Part shown: in pieces, positions 9,267 to 19,456 of the stretch
Numbering within the stretch: the stretch's first letter is position 1
Layout: each line of letters starts with the position of its first letter
Origin: Burkholderiaceae bacterium DAT-1
GTDB taxonomy: Bacteria; Pseudomonadota; Gammaproteobacteria; Burkholderiales; Chitinimonadaceae
NCBI GenBank assembly: GCA_019084025.1
Contig: JAHRBI010000006.1
Span: forward strand, 62,001-126,000
Reading direction: 5' to 3'
DNA length: 64,000 nucleotides
The notes under the pieces: model-generated
What the model was told of the DNA's origin: nothing
The model's database searches: none
The model's input: the letters and a program-made list of their open reading frames with translations, nothing else
Program-made: the position numbers and the translations under genes

Positions 9267-9605
9267 TCATTCACTTGCTATTTGGCTTTGTACGAGCATC
9301 CTGATATCACGCAGTGCCCGGTTGAATAACTCGGCAAACTGCGCACTCCAGGGTGTCTCGCTACCTTGCTCTGCCTTTGCGCCATACTCAATTTCACGCG
9401 CCCAGGCCGTGAGATCCGGCATGCCAAATGTAGCACCAGTACCTGCGAGAGAGTGCGCCATACGCGCAAAATCTCGTCGAGACTCAATATGGTCTATCGA
9501 GTGATGAAATGCCGCTTCCATCTCATCAAGTTTGGCTGGCAAGCTCGCTAGGTAGTCTAACCGTAACTTAGCTAGTTTGGCTTCAAAGTCATCTGGTAAT
9601 GGCAT
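9267..9605 (-). CDS. Histidine phosphotransfer (Hpt) domain protein
   Basis: A 112-residue stand-alone Hpt protein, a four-helix phosphorelay carrier between sensor kinases and response regulators. The phosphorylatable histidine is in AHSLAGTGATFGMPDL near residue 51, the usual HSLKG(S/A)A-type motif. It begins 17 bases after the end of the chemoreceptor gene on the same strand and may be cotranscribed with it. No kinase or receiver gene is adjacent, so its phosphate donor and acceptor are unknown; the orphan sensor kinase 7 kb away is on the other strand and has no receiver. Confidence 0.88.
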   Translation of the reverse strand: MPLPDDFEAKLAKLRLDYLASLPAKLDEMEAAFHHSIDHIESRRDFARMAHSLAGTGATFGMPDLTAWAREIEYGAKAEQGSETPWSAQFAELFNRALRDIRMLVQSQIASE

Positions 9606-9622
9606 ACGCTCGCCCTCACCCT

Positions 9623-11602
9623 TTAAATCCGGAATCTCGACACATGCACTTGCAGTCTATCTGCCAGTGCTGACAAATCCTTGCTGGCTTGCGCCATTTG
9701 AACTGATCCGTCTGCAGTTTGCTCGGCGATGCGACTGATTTCAGTCACGCCATTTTGCATATCACGTGAATTACTCGTTTGCGTCGATGCCGCGTCCGCA
9801 ATCTCATGACTCATGCGATCCACAATGCGCATGCTTTCCAAGATGGCAGACAACGCCTTTCCTGCCTCGGCCGCCTGCGTAACACTGGCCGTGGTTTCAT
9901 TTCGGCTATCTGCCATCACTTTCACAGCTTCACGTACAGCAGATTGCAGCCGCTCGATAACGGTATTGATTTCACTGGTTGACTGCTGCGTACGACTGGC
10001 AAGCGTCCTTACTTCATCTGCCACAACAGCAAAGCCGCGTCCCTGCTCACCCGCACGCGCAGCTTCGATCGCCGCATTGAGTGCCAGCAGATTTGTTTGA
10101 TCGGCAATATCACGAATCACATCCAGGATTCTGCCAATGTCGCTGCTATATGCATTCAGGCGCTCAACGACCTGCGATGCCGTTTCGATATTGTTCGCCA
10201 AGCCATTGATTAGCCCGATATTTTGTTCAACCACATGGTGTCCGGATTCCGCCACTGCGCGTGCCGATCGGATCTCGCTCAGTGTACTGTCTGCACTCCG
10301 GGCGACTGCATGCACGCTATCCGACATCTGCGTCATGATGCCCACAATGACATCTGTCTGACGCTTCTGAATGTCGATACCATTGCTGGTTTCCTGTGTA
10401 ATCGCTGCACTCTCCTCACTGGCCTCTGCCAGTTTGATGGCGCCATCACTGATTTCATGCAGAGTATCTCGCAGCTGCTCTGTCAGCTCATTTGTAAACT
10501 TGGCCAGTTCACCAAATTCGTCCTGACTGGAAACGCGCACCCGCTGGGTCATATCGCCTTGCGCGACGCGCTTAAGCTGCTCAATCACACTGGCCATTGG
10601 GCCACGGATTGTGGCGGTCACCCAGCTACCCACTACAAACCCGATTGCCATCGCTGCAATTCCGATCACCAAAATCATGACGACCGCAGTCTGGCTTGTC
10701 CGGGCACCAGATTCACGAGCTTCGTCAGCTCGCTGCCCGGCGTCGGTATTCACCTTCTCGAGCACCTTTTGCGTGTCGGCCAGCTTGGCATTCATCTCTT
10801 TCAGCGCGGCAATGGAGCGCTCATCCAATTCGAGTGATTTTAGAAATTGCGGCATCAGGGCTTTATCGCCCTTAATGAGCGTCAGGTAATGTGTAACCTG
10901 ATCCTTGATTTCATCAAGCTTGCCACCGCTCAACTTGCCCAGATTGGCGTCAAGATCATTGGCAATGGGGTTCATATCGGTAGCGGCGATACGGGCAGAT
11001 GCCAGATTTCGATTCTGCATGGCGCCTGTCGCTCGCAGCACCCCTTTTTTCACTGCCTTGCGTATATTCGTTAATGCCTCTTTGGCTGCACCGCCGTGAT
11101 CAATTGCATCCGCTAAAAGTGAGTCGAGCTCGTCGGCAGTATCTTCCAGGTCACCGCGTGTGCGCTTGATCGGAGCCTGCAAGCCCGCATAGTCGCTATG
11201 ATTTGAAAACACCTTGCCAGCCGCATCCATGACGCCGGAGACGCGCTGATCGAACTGCTTGAAAACCTCGGTCAGCTCTTCACTCTCAGCTGTCACCTCT
11301 TTCAGTTCGCCTCTAAGTTTCTCAAGCCGCTGCTTAGTGGCCGAAAACTGGGCCTTGATCGCCGTAATCTCACCGTTATCAACCGTATTATGCATCACAT
11401 CGGCCTGCCGCCCAACTTCAAGGAGCGCAATCATGGCCGACTGACTGACATTTCGCAGCGCAGTCTCGCTAGACACGTGATTCAAGCTCGTTTTGATTCG
11501 CGCCTGTCCAATCAAGCCGGTCACAGCCACTATGACCAACATCAGAACCAGTACCGCAAAACCGCCTGCGATCCGTTGAATGACAGTCAATTTGCCAAGC
11601 AT
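9623..11602 (-). CDS. Methyl-accepting chemotaxis protein
   Basis: A 659-residue membrane chemoreceptor. The first membrane helix is at residues about 10-32, followed by a long helical periplasmic sensor region (about 33-300), a second membrane helix ([21 protein letters not shown]), a HAMP linker and the cytoplasmic signalling hairpin with the conserved tip ([20 protein letters not shown], then [13 protein letters not shown]). The start is [10 protein letters not shown], preceded by AGGAG; a longer reading would place 25 unlikely residues before the membrane helix. The C-terminus (VSRFRI) lacks an NWETF-type pentapeptide for CheR tethering. The ligand is unknown. It is upstream of, and probably cotranscribed with, the Hpt gene. 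Confidence 0.93.
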   Translation of the reverse strand: MLGKLTVIQRIAGGFAVLVLMLVIVAVTGLIGQARIKTSLNHVSSETALRNVSQSAMIALLEVGRQADVMHNTVDNGEITAIKAQFSATKQRLEKLRGELKEVTAESEELTEVFKQFDQRVSGVMDAAGKVFSNHSDYAGLQAPIKRTRGDLEDTADELDSLLADAIDHGGAAKEALTNIRKAVKKGVLRATGAMQNRNLASARIAATDMNPIANDLDANLGKLSGGKLDEIKDQVTHYLTLIKGDKALMPQFLKSLELDERSIAALKEMNAKLADTQKVLEKVNTDAGQRADEARESGARTSQTAVVMILVIGIAAMAIGFVVGSWVTATIRGPMASVIEQLKRVAQGDMTQRVRVSSQDEFGELAKFTNELTEQLRDTLHEISDGAIKLAEASEESAAITQETSNGIDIQKRQTDVIVGIMTQMSDSVHAVARSADSTLSEIRSARAVAESGHHVVEQNIGLINGLANNIETASQVVERLNAYSSDIGRILDVIRDIADQTNLLALNAAIEAARAGEQGRGFAVVADEVRTLASRTQQSTSEINTVIERLQSAVREAVKVMADSRNETTASVTQAAEAGKALSAILESMRIVDRMSHEIADAASTQTSNSRDMQNGVTEISRIAEQTADGSVQMAQASKDLSALADRLQVHVSRFRI

Positions 11603-11805
11603 TCGTGTTTCTCCTGTGCCCATCGCCCATGGCGCCACGCCAGATTCAATGAACCTGCTTGTCTTGGTATAAATCACTTACACACTTTTTTCAGCCTTTA
11701 CCTGCGTTAAAGCGCCTGACACGCATGGAATACAGACGAACGCGCCCAAGTCATTCGCCATGCGCTAGAATGCCGAACCCAAGCCCATCGCATGAGCAAG
11801 CAGCA

Positions 11806-13623
11806 ATGAACACGATCAAATACAGAATCGAAGCCACCCGTCCGGAAGCCCATTTATTTACCGTCAGTCTGACGGTAGATTCTCCCGATCCACAGGGACA
11901 GGCATTTTCCCTGCCCGTTTGGATTCCAGGTTCTTACTTGATTCGTGAATTTGCGAAGAACATTGTGTCCATTCGTGCGCACTCCGCCGGTCGGGATGTC
12001 ACACTGAACAAAGTAGATAAAAATCGCTGGGAAGCTGCGGCCGTTCAGGGAGCACTCACACTTGAATACACGGTGTATGCCTTCGATCTGTCAGTGAGGC
12101 ATGCCTATCTCGATGATCAACGCGGCTTTTTCAATGGCACCAGCGTTTTTCTAGCAGTTGAGGGGCAGAGTCACCTGCCCTGCGATGTTGAAATCGCCCC
12201 CCCTAAGGGTGCACAATTTGCGGATTGGCGGGTTGCCACCTCATTGCAAACGGCAGGTGCGCCAGCGTATGGCTTTGGTCACTACAGCGCGGCCGACTAC
12301 GACGAGCTGATTGATCATCCGGTAGAGCTGGGCGCGTTTACCCTGCTGCAATTCGAAGCCTGTGGTGTGCCACATGATTTCGTGCTGGCTGGGCGGTTTA
12401 GACATCTGGACGAGGCGCGTCTTCTACACGACTGTAAAGCCATTTGCGAGACACAGATCCGCATGTTTGGCGAGCCTGCCCCCTTTGATCGCTATGTATT
12501 CATGACCGTTGTCACCCCTGATGGTTATGGCGGACTGGAGCATCGTGCATCAACCGCACTGGTCGTGACACGCGACGATTTGCCACGCCTAGGAGAAACC
12601 ACGCAGAAGGATGGCTATCGCAAATACCTCGGCCTGATCTCTCATGAATACTTCCATAGCTGGAATGTGAAACGCATCAAACCCGCCGCATTTGCCCCGT
12701 ATGCGCATGATCGCGAAAGTCTGACCCGTCTGTTGTGGGTGTTCGAAGGCATTACGTCATACTACGACGACTTGTTACTGCTGCGCGCCGGGGTCATTCA
12801 TACCGATTCCTATTTGGAACTGCTCGGTCAAACAATTTCCGGCGTCATCAGCCAGCCTGGCAGACTTGTGCAAACACTGGCTGAATCCAGCTTTGATACG
12901 TGGATCAAATACTATCGCCAGGATGAAAACTCGCCCAATAGCGGGATCAGTTACTACACCAAGGGTGCGCTCGCCGGCTTGTGCTTGGACTTGCACATTC
13001 GCAATGAAACCCATGGCAAACACTCACTGGATGATGTCATGCTGGCTCTATGGCAGCGGTACGGTCGCGACTTCCATGAAGGTGCGAAGCGTGGACAGGG
13101 TATCGGAGAAGATGAATTTGAATCCATTGCGGAAGACGTGACTGGTCTGAATTTGCGTACATTCTTTGATCTAGCTGTTCGCAGCACCCAGGATCTTCCC
13201 CTGCAGTCCTTGCTTGCCTCTGCAGGCATTGACTGGCAACAGCGCGCGCCAAGTCATGGCGGCGATAAAGGCAAATGGCTTGATTCGATTCCAGTTGCAC
13301 CTGCTTGGCTTGGCTGGCGTACCAGCCAAGACGCAGCGGGCGCCAAGGTTTCCCATGTACTTGAGGGGAGCCCGGCTCAGGCAGCGGGCATCTCCGCTGG
13401 CGATCTAATAATTGCGGTCGATGGACTGCGCGTCACCCACACCTCCCTTGAGGGGCACGTTTCCCAGTTCAAGGCAGGCGATACGGTGACGCTGGCTGGC
13501 TTCCGTCGCGATGAATTGCGGACATGGCTGGTAACGCTGGCAGATGCACCACATACTCTGGTTGCATTGAAACAAAGCGATCGTGCTAAGGAAAACGCCG
13601 ATTCGGTTTGGCCGGCAGTCTGA
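11806..13623 (+). CDS. M61 family metallopeptidase with PDZ domain
   Basis: A 605-residue M61 (glycyl aminopeptidase-type) peptidase. The zinc motif HEYFH is at residues 280-284 and the third ligand glutamate at 314 (FEGITSYYDD). The N-terminal beta-rich domain precedes it, and a PDZ-like domain occupies about residues 490-590 (GSPAQAAGISAGDLIIAVDG). No signal peptide is seen with the chosen start MNTIKYRIE, so a cytoplasmic location is likely; an upstream in-frame start at 11659 would add a basic tail with no clear function. It is followed within about 10 bases by a membrane C13-type peptidase, suggesting cotranscription of two peptidases. Substrate unknown. Confidence 0.9.
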   Translation: MNTIKYRIEATRPEAHLFTVSLTVDSPDPQGQAFSLPVWIPGSYLIREFAKNIVSIRAHSAGRDVTLNKVDKNRWEAAAVQGALTLEYTVYAFDLSVRHAYLDDQRGFFNGTSVFLAVEGQSHLPCDVEIAPPKGAQFADWRVATSLQTAGAPAYGFGHYSAADYDELIDHPVELGAFTLLQFEACGVPHDFVLAGRFRHLDEARLLHDCKAICETQIRMFGEPAPFDRYVFMTVVTPDGYGGLEHRASTALVVTRDDLPRLGETTQKDGYRKYLGLISHEYFHSWNVKRIKPAAFAPYAHDRESLTRLLWVFEGITSYYDDLLLLRAGVIHTDSYLELLGQTISGVISQPGRLVQTLAESSFDTWIKYYRQDENSPNSGISYYTKGALAGLCLDLHIRNETHGKHSLDDVMLALWQRYGRDFHEGAKRGQGIGEDEFESIAEDVTGLNLRTFFDLAVRSTQDLPLQSLLASAGIDWQQRAPSHGGDKGKWLDSIPVAPAWLGWRTSQDAAGAKVSHVLEGSPAQAAGISAGDLIIAVDGLRVTHTSLEGHVSQFKAGDTVTLAGFRRDELRTWLVTLADAPHTLVALKQSDRAKENADSVWPAV

Positions 13624-13633
13624 GTCCGCCTTG

Positions 13634-14986
13634 ATGATGCCAACTCGCCCCATCGCTGCGCGACTAGCACTCAAACTCCTATTTGCCCGTCCATTTCAGA
13701 CGGTGCATTTAAGTTTGCGTAGTCTGCCACTCGCAATTCTACTTGCGGAGCTACTGAGCATAGCGGGCGATTGGCCAGTTGAGGCTGGTGTTAGCCTATT
13801 CGTAGCCGGCCGGTTTGCGTTCCGGCTTGCGTCGCTATTCTGCGTGGGGGTTGTACTGGCAGGCATTTTCCCTCGACTGACCCGCGCACGTGACCTCCTT
13901 GTGCTGTGGGTATGGATGCTAGTGGCGGTATGTGCATTGCGTGCAGCGGCCACGTGGGGCATCACCCGTTTTCCTGCTACGTCTGAATGGAGCAATGCTC
14001 ATTTTCCCATGCTGCCCGAAGTCCTCATGGCACTCCCCGCAGCGTGGGCGGGCATTGCACTGCTGAGATATATCAGCCTGATTGCTACCAGCAAACGCAC
14101 GATCATGGCCGCGTTCGCGCTCTTTTTGATTGAAACGGCGCATGGCTGGTTGGCCTGGCAGCAACCCTACTGGACGATGTCGTCAGGGAGTGTTCAGTCG
14201 ACAGCTGCCTTTTCTGAAAGCCAGCTATACAATCAGAATGTGCTACTGGATGCTCAGCTAGATGTCGTAGCGCCACGTATCGCTGGGGAACGCAACGTCT
14301 ATGTGATTGCCATTGCTGGCAATGGTGACGAGCAAGTATTTTTGAATGAAGCGCGGCTGGCGCATACTACGCTCAGCCGACACTTTCATGCGCGTGATGC
14401 GGTTCTGCTCGCCAATCATCCCGCTCACGCGACAATGCTGCCACTTGTCACGCGCACCAGCCTGACTCGTGCAATCCGCAGTGTTAGCCAGCGTATGAAG
14501 CTGGACGAAGATATACTTGTACTCTACATCACTTCACATGGCTCGCCGGACTTCGATCTCCAGCTGATACAGCCGCCAGTCGAGTTCGATCCCATTACGC
14601 CGCAATGGATGAAGGGAACACTTGACGACGCCGGCATTCACTATCGAGCGATCTTTATCTCTGGCTGTTTCAGCGGTGGATATATCGATGCGCTTGCCAA
14701 TCAGAATACCTTGATCATGACAGCGTCCGATGCGACGCATCCGAGCTTCGGGTGCGGACATGAGTCCGACCTCACCTGGTTTGGCAATGCACTTTTAGTA
14801 CATGCATTGCCGCAAGCGCGAACCATACCCGAGGCCTGGCCAATCGCGACTCAAATCATCAAGAAGTGGGAAAGTGAACAACAGATTGAGGCGTCAAACC
14901 CGCAATTACGGATTGGGCAACATTTTGCGACGCATCTAGGATGGGTGTCCGGGCAAGCGAGCACGACCGCCGTCATGCCAGAATGA
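13634..14986 (+). CDS. Membrane-anchored C13 (legumain-like) peptidase
   Basis: A protein of about 450 residues with four to five membrane helices in its first 190 residues and a C-terminal caspase-like domain of peptidase family C13. The likely catalytic pair is His302 in TSHGSPD and Cys345 in ISGCFSGG (numbering from 13634), each after a hydrophobic strand as in legumain and GPI8. The start is uncertain: two adjacent ATGs at 13634 and 13637 have no strong ribosome-binding site, so coupling to the M61 gene just upstream is likely. Its last 51 bases overlap the end of convergent dadA. The physiological substrate of bacterial C13 enzymes is not known to me. Confidence 0.85.
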   Translation: MMPTRPIAARLALKLLFARPFQTVHLSLRSLPLAILLAELLSIAGDWPVEAGVSLFVAGRFAFRLASLFCVGVVLAGIFPRLTRARDLLVLWVWMLVAVCALRAAATWGITRFPATSEWSNAHFPMLPEVLMALPAAWAGIALLRYISLIATSKRTIMAAFALFLIETAHGWLAWQQPYWTMSSGSVQSTAAFSESQLYNQNVLLDAQLDVVAPRIAGERNVYVIAIAGNGDEQVFLNEARLAHTTLSRHFHARDAVLLANHPAHATMLPLVTRTSLTRAIRSVSQRMKLDEDILVLYITSHGSPDFDLQLIQPPVEFDPITPQWMKGTLDDAGIHYRAIFISGCFSGGYIDALANQNTLIMTASDATHPSFGCGHESDLTWFGNALLVHALPQARTIPEAWPIATQIIKKWESEQQIEASNPQLRIGQHFATHLGWVSGQASTTAVMPE

Positions 14987-16225
14987 AAAATCTAGCTCGG
15001 GGTTCTGACCACTCACCAACGTTGCGATTGCCAACCCTGACCCCGGCCCCTCTGTCCATCCAAGCGTACCGTGTCCACTATTCACGTACAGACTTGGGTA
15101 ACGACTGCGTCCCAGGATCGGGACATTTGATGGCGTAGACGGTCGTAATCCCGTCCAGAGCTGTGCATCCTGTCTGACCGCGGAATCAGGAAAGGTTGCA
15201 AAATAGCGTTTAAGTAGAGATTCGCAACGCGTCTTATTCAAGTCAGTGTTAAAGCCGCAAAACTCTGCCGTCCCCGCAATTCGAATACGATCCCCAAGTC
15301 GTGAATACACCAGACGTGCAGACTCGTCGGTAATGCTAACGCGAGGAGCCAGATCATCTGATTGGATCGGCATCGTCACCGAATAGCCTTTTGCCGGATA
15401 AATAGGGACATAGATGCCTGCGCGCTGCAGTAGATCGGCAGAATAGCTGCCAAGACATACCACATACGCGTCCGCCTTTTCCAGCTGGCACTGCGCACCG
15501 GAAGAACGCGTACGCACGCCGACAATATCTTGACCATCCGTTTCCAGTGAAAGGATACAGGTGTTAAAGCGGAACTCCACGCCCGCCCTTTCTGCGAGCA
15601 ATTTCAGTTCATGGGTAAACTTTCGCGCATCGCCGGATTCGTCATCCGGGGCATAGGTCACCCCCGCCAGTCGCCCACTCACCGAGCGCAATGCCGGCTC
15701 CATTTCAAGTGCATCAAATACCGAAATTGCTTTACGCTCACACCCCAGCGATCGCAATGTCTCGCTGGTCAAGCAAGCCTTATCGAATGACTCATCATCA
15801 AAATAGAGCTGCAGGATACCTTTGGTCTGCTGATCGTATTGAATGCCCGTTTCGGCTCGTAGTGCTCGCAATGTGCGCTTGCTGAAAGCACCGAGTGCGA
15901 CCATCTGCCGGATATTATGATTGACCGCTCCCGGTAGGCACTCCCGCAAAAAGGCCAATGCCCAACGCCACTGACGTGAATCCATTTTGGGACGAAATAG
16001 CAATGGCGAATCATCCTGCCCCAGCCATCGAATGATGCGTCCGGGCGCATCAGGACATGCCCATGGTTCGGACTGAGACACGGACACCTGCCCGCCATTC
16101 GCGAAAGACGTTTCAAGTGCGCAATCCGGCTGGCGATCCAGCACAGTTACCTCATATCCCTGCTTATGCAGAAACCACGCCGTACAGACGCCTGTTATCC
16201 CTGCGCCGAGCACAATCACCTTCAC
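14936..16225 (-). CDS. dadA: D-amino acid dehydrogenase DadA
   Basis: A 429-residue FAD-dependent dehydrogenase that oxidises D-amino acids such as D-alanine to 2-oxo acids, passing electrons to the respiratory chain at the inner membrane. The start is GTG, giving MKVIVLGAGITGV, the canonical DadA N-terminus with its dinucleotide-binding GxGxxG; a GAGG ribosome-binding site lies upstream and the 10 codons before it are not conserved-looking. The C-terminal FAD-contacting part (GLRPSTPSNVPILG, then GHGTLGWTEGPGSG) is intact. No alanine racemase (dadX) is adjacent. The 3' end overlaps the convergent C13 peptidase gene by 51 bases. Confidence 0.92.
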   Translation of the reverse strand: MKVIVLGAGITGVCTAWFLHKQGYEVTVLDRQPDCALETSFANGGQVSVSQSEPWACPDAPGRIIRWLGQDDSPLLFRPKMDSRQWRWALAFLRECLPGAVNHNIRQMVALGAFSKRTLRALRAETGIQYDQQTKGILQLYFDDESFDKACLTSETLRSLGCERKAISVFDALEMEPALRSVSGRLAGVTYAPDDESGDARKFTHELKLLAERAGVEFRFNTCILSLETDGQDIVGVRTRSSGAQCQLEKADAYVVCLGSYSADLLQRAGIYVPIYPAKGYSVTMPIQSDDLAPRVSITDESARLVYSRLGDRIRIAGTAEFCGFNTDLNKTRCESLLKRYFATFPDSAVRQDAQLWTGLRPSTPSNVPILGRSRYPSLYVNSGHGTLGWTEGPGSGLAIATLVSGQNPELDFSFWHDGGRARLPGHPS

Positions 16226-16409
16226 GCTTACTCGCCTCGATATTTTTGCGATCAATCGCTTTACGGCCTAATAATAGAGGAGACCCATTGCGCAGGGAAC
16301 AGCATTCTGGCTTTTTGTTGTCCCAAATACTCCGCACGACGTGTCATACTTAACAGGATTGACAGATGGCAGCTTGCCTAAACCCTCAGGATGCACAGGA
16401 ATTCAGACC

Positions 16410-18275
16410 ATGGCACTAACCTTGCGTCGCGCTGTTACGCTTGCCATCCTGTTTGGCTTGCTCATCCCAGGCATTATCACCAGTATCATCACTATTGGCC
16501 GACAGCAGGAAGCTCTCAAGAAGCGTCTGGTTGAGGAACACTCACGCATTACCCAGATTCTTGTACTGGGTATGCAGGAGCCATTGTGGAACCTTTCCGC
16601 CGAGACAGGTAAACCGCTCCTTGACTCTGTCATGGGCGACGATCGCATTGTGCGTGTCGTAGTGCAGGACGCCACGCTGGGCACATTCCTCGAGCAAAAC
16701 AAGCCCGAACGCCGTCAGGGAAAGCTGCGCTCACTGTCTCTGCCTGTGACCAAGCAGGGCAACGTGATTGGCAAAGTAACCGTCGAGATGGATGATGGCA
16801 TTCTGATCAATAATATTGACCAGTATTCCCGTTACTATGTGGGCAGTGTTGCACTGCAATTTCTCGTCAGCCTCGGGCTGATTCTCGTCCTACTGCATAA
16901 TCGTGTACTGAATCCGGTCAAGCGACTGATGACCGAATCCATCCGACTGGCACAGCGCGATCTATCGACGCCATTTGAATGGAAGCGGCAGGATGAAATC
17001 GGTCGACTGGGGCAGAGTCTGGAAATTACGCGGCAATCTCTGGATGGCCTGTTTAAAGCACTAGAAGACAAAAATGCGGAATTGCAGGCAGACATTGCGC
17101 AGCGAACCCAAATTGAAGCCGCCCTTCGCACGTCCGAAGATCGCTACCGGCGCCTCGTTGAATCAACCAACGTGGTGCCATGGGAAGCCAATCCGGCTGA
17201 GTGGCGCTTCACCTATGTCGGTCCCCAGGCCGAAAATCTTTTAGGCTATCCGCTGCATATCTGGTACAGCGAGGGATTCCTGACCAGCTATCTGCATCAG
17301 GAAGACCGGCACCTCGCCTATAAGCTATTCAGCGACCGAAGTGATAACGGAGCCAGCATGGAATTCGAATGCCGCATGCTGGGCGCCGAAAATAAAATCA
17401 TGTGGGTCATGCTCGCTGCTACCAGCATCGAAGACGAACGCGGCGAACGGCATTTGCAAGGCTATCTGATTGACATTACCCAGCGCAAAGGCGCGGAAAT
17501 CGAACTGAACCACTATCGCAATCACCTTGAAGATCTCGTCGAGCAGCGCACCCGTGCGCTGGCTGCAGCCAATCGCGAACTGGAAGCCTTCAGTTATTCT
17601 GTGTCTCACGATTTACGCGCCCCATTACGCTCGGTAGATGGCTTTTCGCAAGTCTTGCTTGAGGACTACGGTGACAAGCTTGATGACGCAGGCAAGCAAT
17701 ATCTTGGACGGATTCGGCGCGCAACGCAGAACATGTCAAATCTGATTGATGATTTGCTGAACCTGTCGCGCCTGTCCCGGAGCGAAATGTCGCTGCAACC
17801 GGTCAATCTTTCAGAGATGGCAACCGATATATTCGAGGATATCAAAGCAGCAGATACGAGCCGGCGCGTCACGTTTAACGTGATGCCGAATCTTGTAACC
17901 GACGCTGATCCCAAATTGCTGCGGCAGGTTTTGCAGAATCTCCTGAGTAACGCCTGGAAATTCACCGCAAAAACAGCCGAGCCCGTCATCAAATTTGGTG
18001 CCACGCATCTCGAAGGACAGAATGCGTTCTTCGTGTCCGATAACGGCGCAGGCTTTGATATGGCCTACTCCGACAAGTTATTTGGCGCCTTCCAGCGTTT
18101 GCACAGTCCGCAAGAGTTCGAAGGCAATGGTGTCGGACTGGCAATCGTGCAACGGATCGTGAATCGACATAATGGTCGAGTGTGGGCGCAAGCCGCACCG
18201 GGTCAGGGCGCCACATTCTACTTTACCCTGCCGCGCCGCCAGCAGGGACTGGATCAAATCGTCTCCGGCGCATAA
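16410..18275 (+). CDS. PAS-containing sensor histidine kinase
   Basis: A 621-residue membrane sensor kinase. It has a first membrane helix (about residues 10-30), a short periplasmic sensor, a second helix (GSVALQFLVSLGLILVLLHN), a HAMP-like linker, a PAS/PAC domain (about 245-375), a coiled coil, the HisKA box with the phosphorylated histidine in FSYSVSHDLRAPLRSV, and an HATPase domain (NLLSNAWKFT, DNGAGFD, GVGLAIVQRI). It carries no receiver domain. The ATG at 16410 is used, with AGGA upstream. The gene stands alone between dadA and recA with no response regulator beside it, so partner and signal are unknown. Confidence 0.9.
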   Translation: MALTLRRAVTLAILFGLLIPGIITSIITIGRQQEALKKRLVEEHSRITQILVLGMQEPLWNLSAETGKPLLDSVMGDDRIVRVVVQDATLGTFLEQNKPERRQGKLRSLSLPVTKQGNVIGKVTVEMDDGILINNIDQYSRYYVGSVALQFLVSLGLILVLLHNRVLNPVKRLMTESIRLAQRDLSTPFEWKRQDEIGRLGQSLEITRQSLDGLFKALEDKNAELQADIAQRTQIEAALRTSEDRYRRLVESTNVVPWEANPAEWRFTYVGPQAENLLGYPLHIWYSEGFLTSYLHQEDRHLAYKLFSDRSDNGASMEFECRMLGAENKIMWVMLAATSIEDERGERHLQGYLIDITQRKGAEIELNHYRNHLEDLVEQRTRALAAANRELEAFSYSVSHDLRAPLRSVDGFSQVLLEDYGDKLDDAGKQYLGRIRRATQNMSNLIDDLLNLSRLSRSEMSLQPVNLSEMATDIFEDIKAADTSRRVTFNVMPNLVTDADPKLLRQVLQNLLSNAWKFTAKTAEPVIKFGATHLEGQNAFFVSDNGAGFDMAYSDKLFGAFQRLHSPQEFEGNGVGLAIVQRIVNRHNGRVWAQAAPGQGATFYFTLPRRQQGLDQIVSGA

Positions 18276-18314
18276 GCTTTCGCGTCATGTAGATAATTTG
18301 CAACATCATGCCTC

Positions 18315-18355
18315 TTGCATTCGATGGTCGGGTTCTGCATAATCCGCCCATCGAA
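18315..18355 (+). promoter_or_regulatory. recA promoter overlaid by a long palindrome
   Basis: A good promoter is visible: -35 TTGCAT (18315-18320), 17-base spacer, -10 CATAAT (18338-18343). An imperfect palindrome with arms TTCGATGGTCGG (18320-18331) and CCGCCCATCGAA (18344-18355), 11 of 12 paired, surrounds the spacer and -10. It is placed where a repressor would act. The standard CTGT-N8-ACAG LexA box is not found upstream of recA. Confidence 0.6.
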
Positions 18356-18393
18356 ATCAGTGAACGATCGTTCCCTAAACGCAGAGGCCCATC

Positions 18394-19440
18394 ATGGACG
18401 AAAACAAGAGCAAGGCACTTGCAGCCGCACTGGCGCAAATCGAGAAGCAATTCGGTAAAGGCTCCATCATGAAGATGGGCGAAGCGCAAATCGAAAACGA
18501 CCTGCAAGTGGTTTCTACTGGTTCCCTGGGTCTGGATCTGGCCTTGGGCGTTGGCGGTCTGCCGCGCGGCCGTGTGATCGAAATTTACGGGCCAGAATCC
18601 TCCGGTAAAACGACGCTGTGTCTTCAAGCCGTGGCAGAGGTTCAAAAATTGGGGGGTGTCGCCGCCTACATCGATGCGGAAAATGCACTCGATCCAGTCT
18701 ATGCCCAGAAGCTGGGTGTCAATGTTAGCGACATGCTGATCTCTCAGCCGGATACGGGTGAACAAGCACTTGAGATCTGCGACATGCTGGTGCGTTCTTC
18801 CGGTGTAGATATCATTGTGGTCGACTCGGTCGCCGCTCTGGTGCCCAAGGCTGAAATTGAAGGCGAGATGGGTGACAGCCACGTCGGTCTGCAGGCCCGT
18901 CTGATGAGTCAGGCACTGCGCAAGCTCACAGGCAATATCAAACGCACCAATACACTGGTTATCTTTATTAACCAGATTCGCATGAAAATTGGCGTGATGT
19001 TTGGCAATCCTGAAACAACTACCGGCGGTAACGCACTGAAGTTCTATGCGTCTGTGCGTCTGGACATTCGACGTACCGGTGCGATCAAGCGTGGCGATGA
19101 AGTCGTTGGTAACGAAACCCGCGTGAAGGTTGTCAAGAACAAAGTGTCCCCTCCGTTCCGCGAAGCCAATTTCGATATTTTGTATGGCGAAGGCATTTCC
19201 CGCGAAGGTGAAATCATCGAGCTGGGGGTTCAGCACAAGGTGATCGACAAATCTGGTGCTTGGTACGCTTATCAGGGTAACAAGATTGGTCAGGGGAAAG
19301 ATAACTCGCGCGAGTTCTTGCGCGATAACCCTGAAATGGCCAGTGAAATCGAGAAGAAGATTCGCGACATTGTTGGCGTGTCCATGCCGATCGCAGCGGG
19401 TCAGGAAGCAGACGACGAAGAGATGGCAACTGAAGAATAA
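18394..19440 (+). CDS. recA: Recombinase RecA
   Basis: RecA forms ATP-dependent filaments on single-stranded DNA, catalyses strand exchange and triggers LexA cleavage. The 348-residue protein is full length: Walker [10 protein letters not shown] at residues 66-74, the MAW motif, loop L2 with [20 protein letters not shown], and an acidic C-terminal tail ([11 protein letters not shown]). The start [10 protein letters not shown] is the family N-terminus with an AGAGG ribosome-binding site. It is preceded by a clear promoter with an overlapping palindrome and followed by a hairpin and recX, as in most proteobacteria. Identification is certain. Confidence 0.99.
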   Translation: MDENKSKALAAALAQIEKQFGKGSIMKMGEAQIENDLQVVSTGSLGLDLALGVGGLPRGRVIEIYGPESSGKTTLCLQAVAEVQKLGGVAAYIDAENALDPVYAQKLGVNVSDMLISQPDTGEQALEICDMLVRSSGVDIIVVDSVAALVPKAEIEGEMGDSHVGLQARLMSQALRKLTGNIKRTNTLVIFINQIRMKIGVMFGNPETTTGGNALKFYASVRLDIRRTGAIKRGDEVVGNETRVKVVKNKVSPPFREANFDILYGEGISREGEIIELGVQHKVIDKSGAWYAYQGNKIGQGKDNSREFLRDNPEMASEIEKKIRDIVGVSMPIAAGQEADDEEMATEE

Positions 19441-19456
19441 GGCAGTGCCTACTCTC

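Noticed and set aside
11603-11720. Sigma-28 promoter before the chemoreceptor gene
   Set aside because: A TAAA element is present on the minus strand, but nothing close to GCCGATAA follows at the required spacing, so I could not support it.
18223-19236. Minus-strand 337-codon frame opposite recA
   Set aside because: It is fully antisense to a certain gene, and its translation has no family features.
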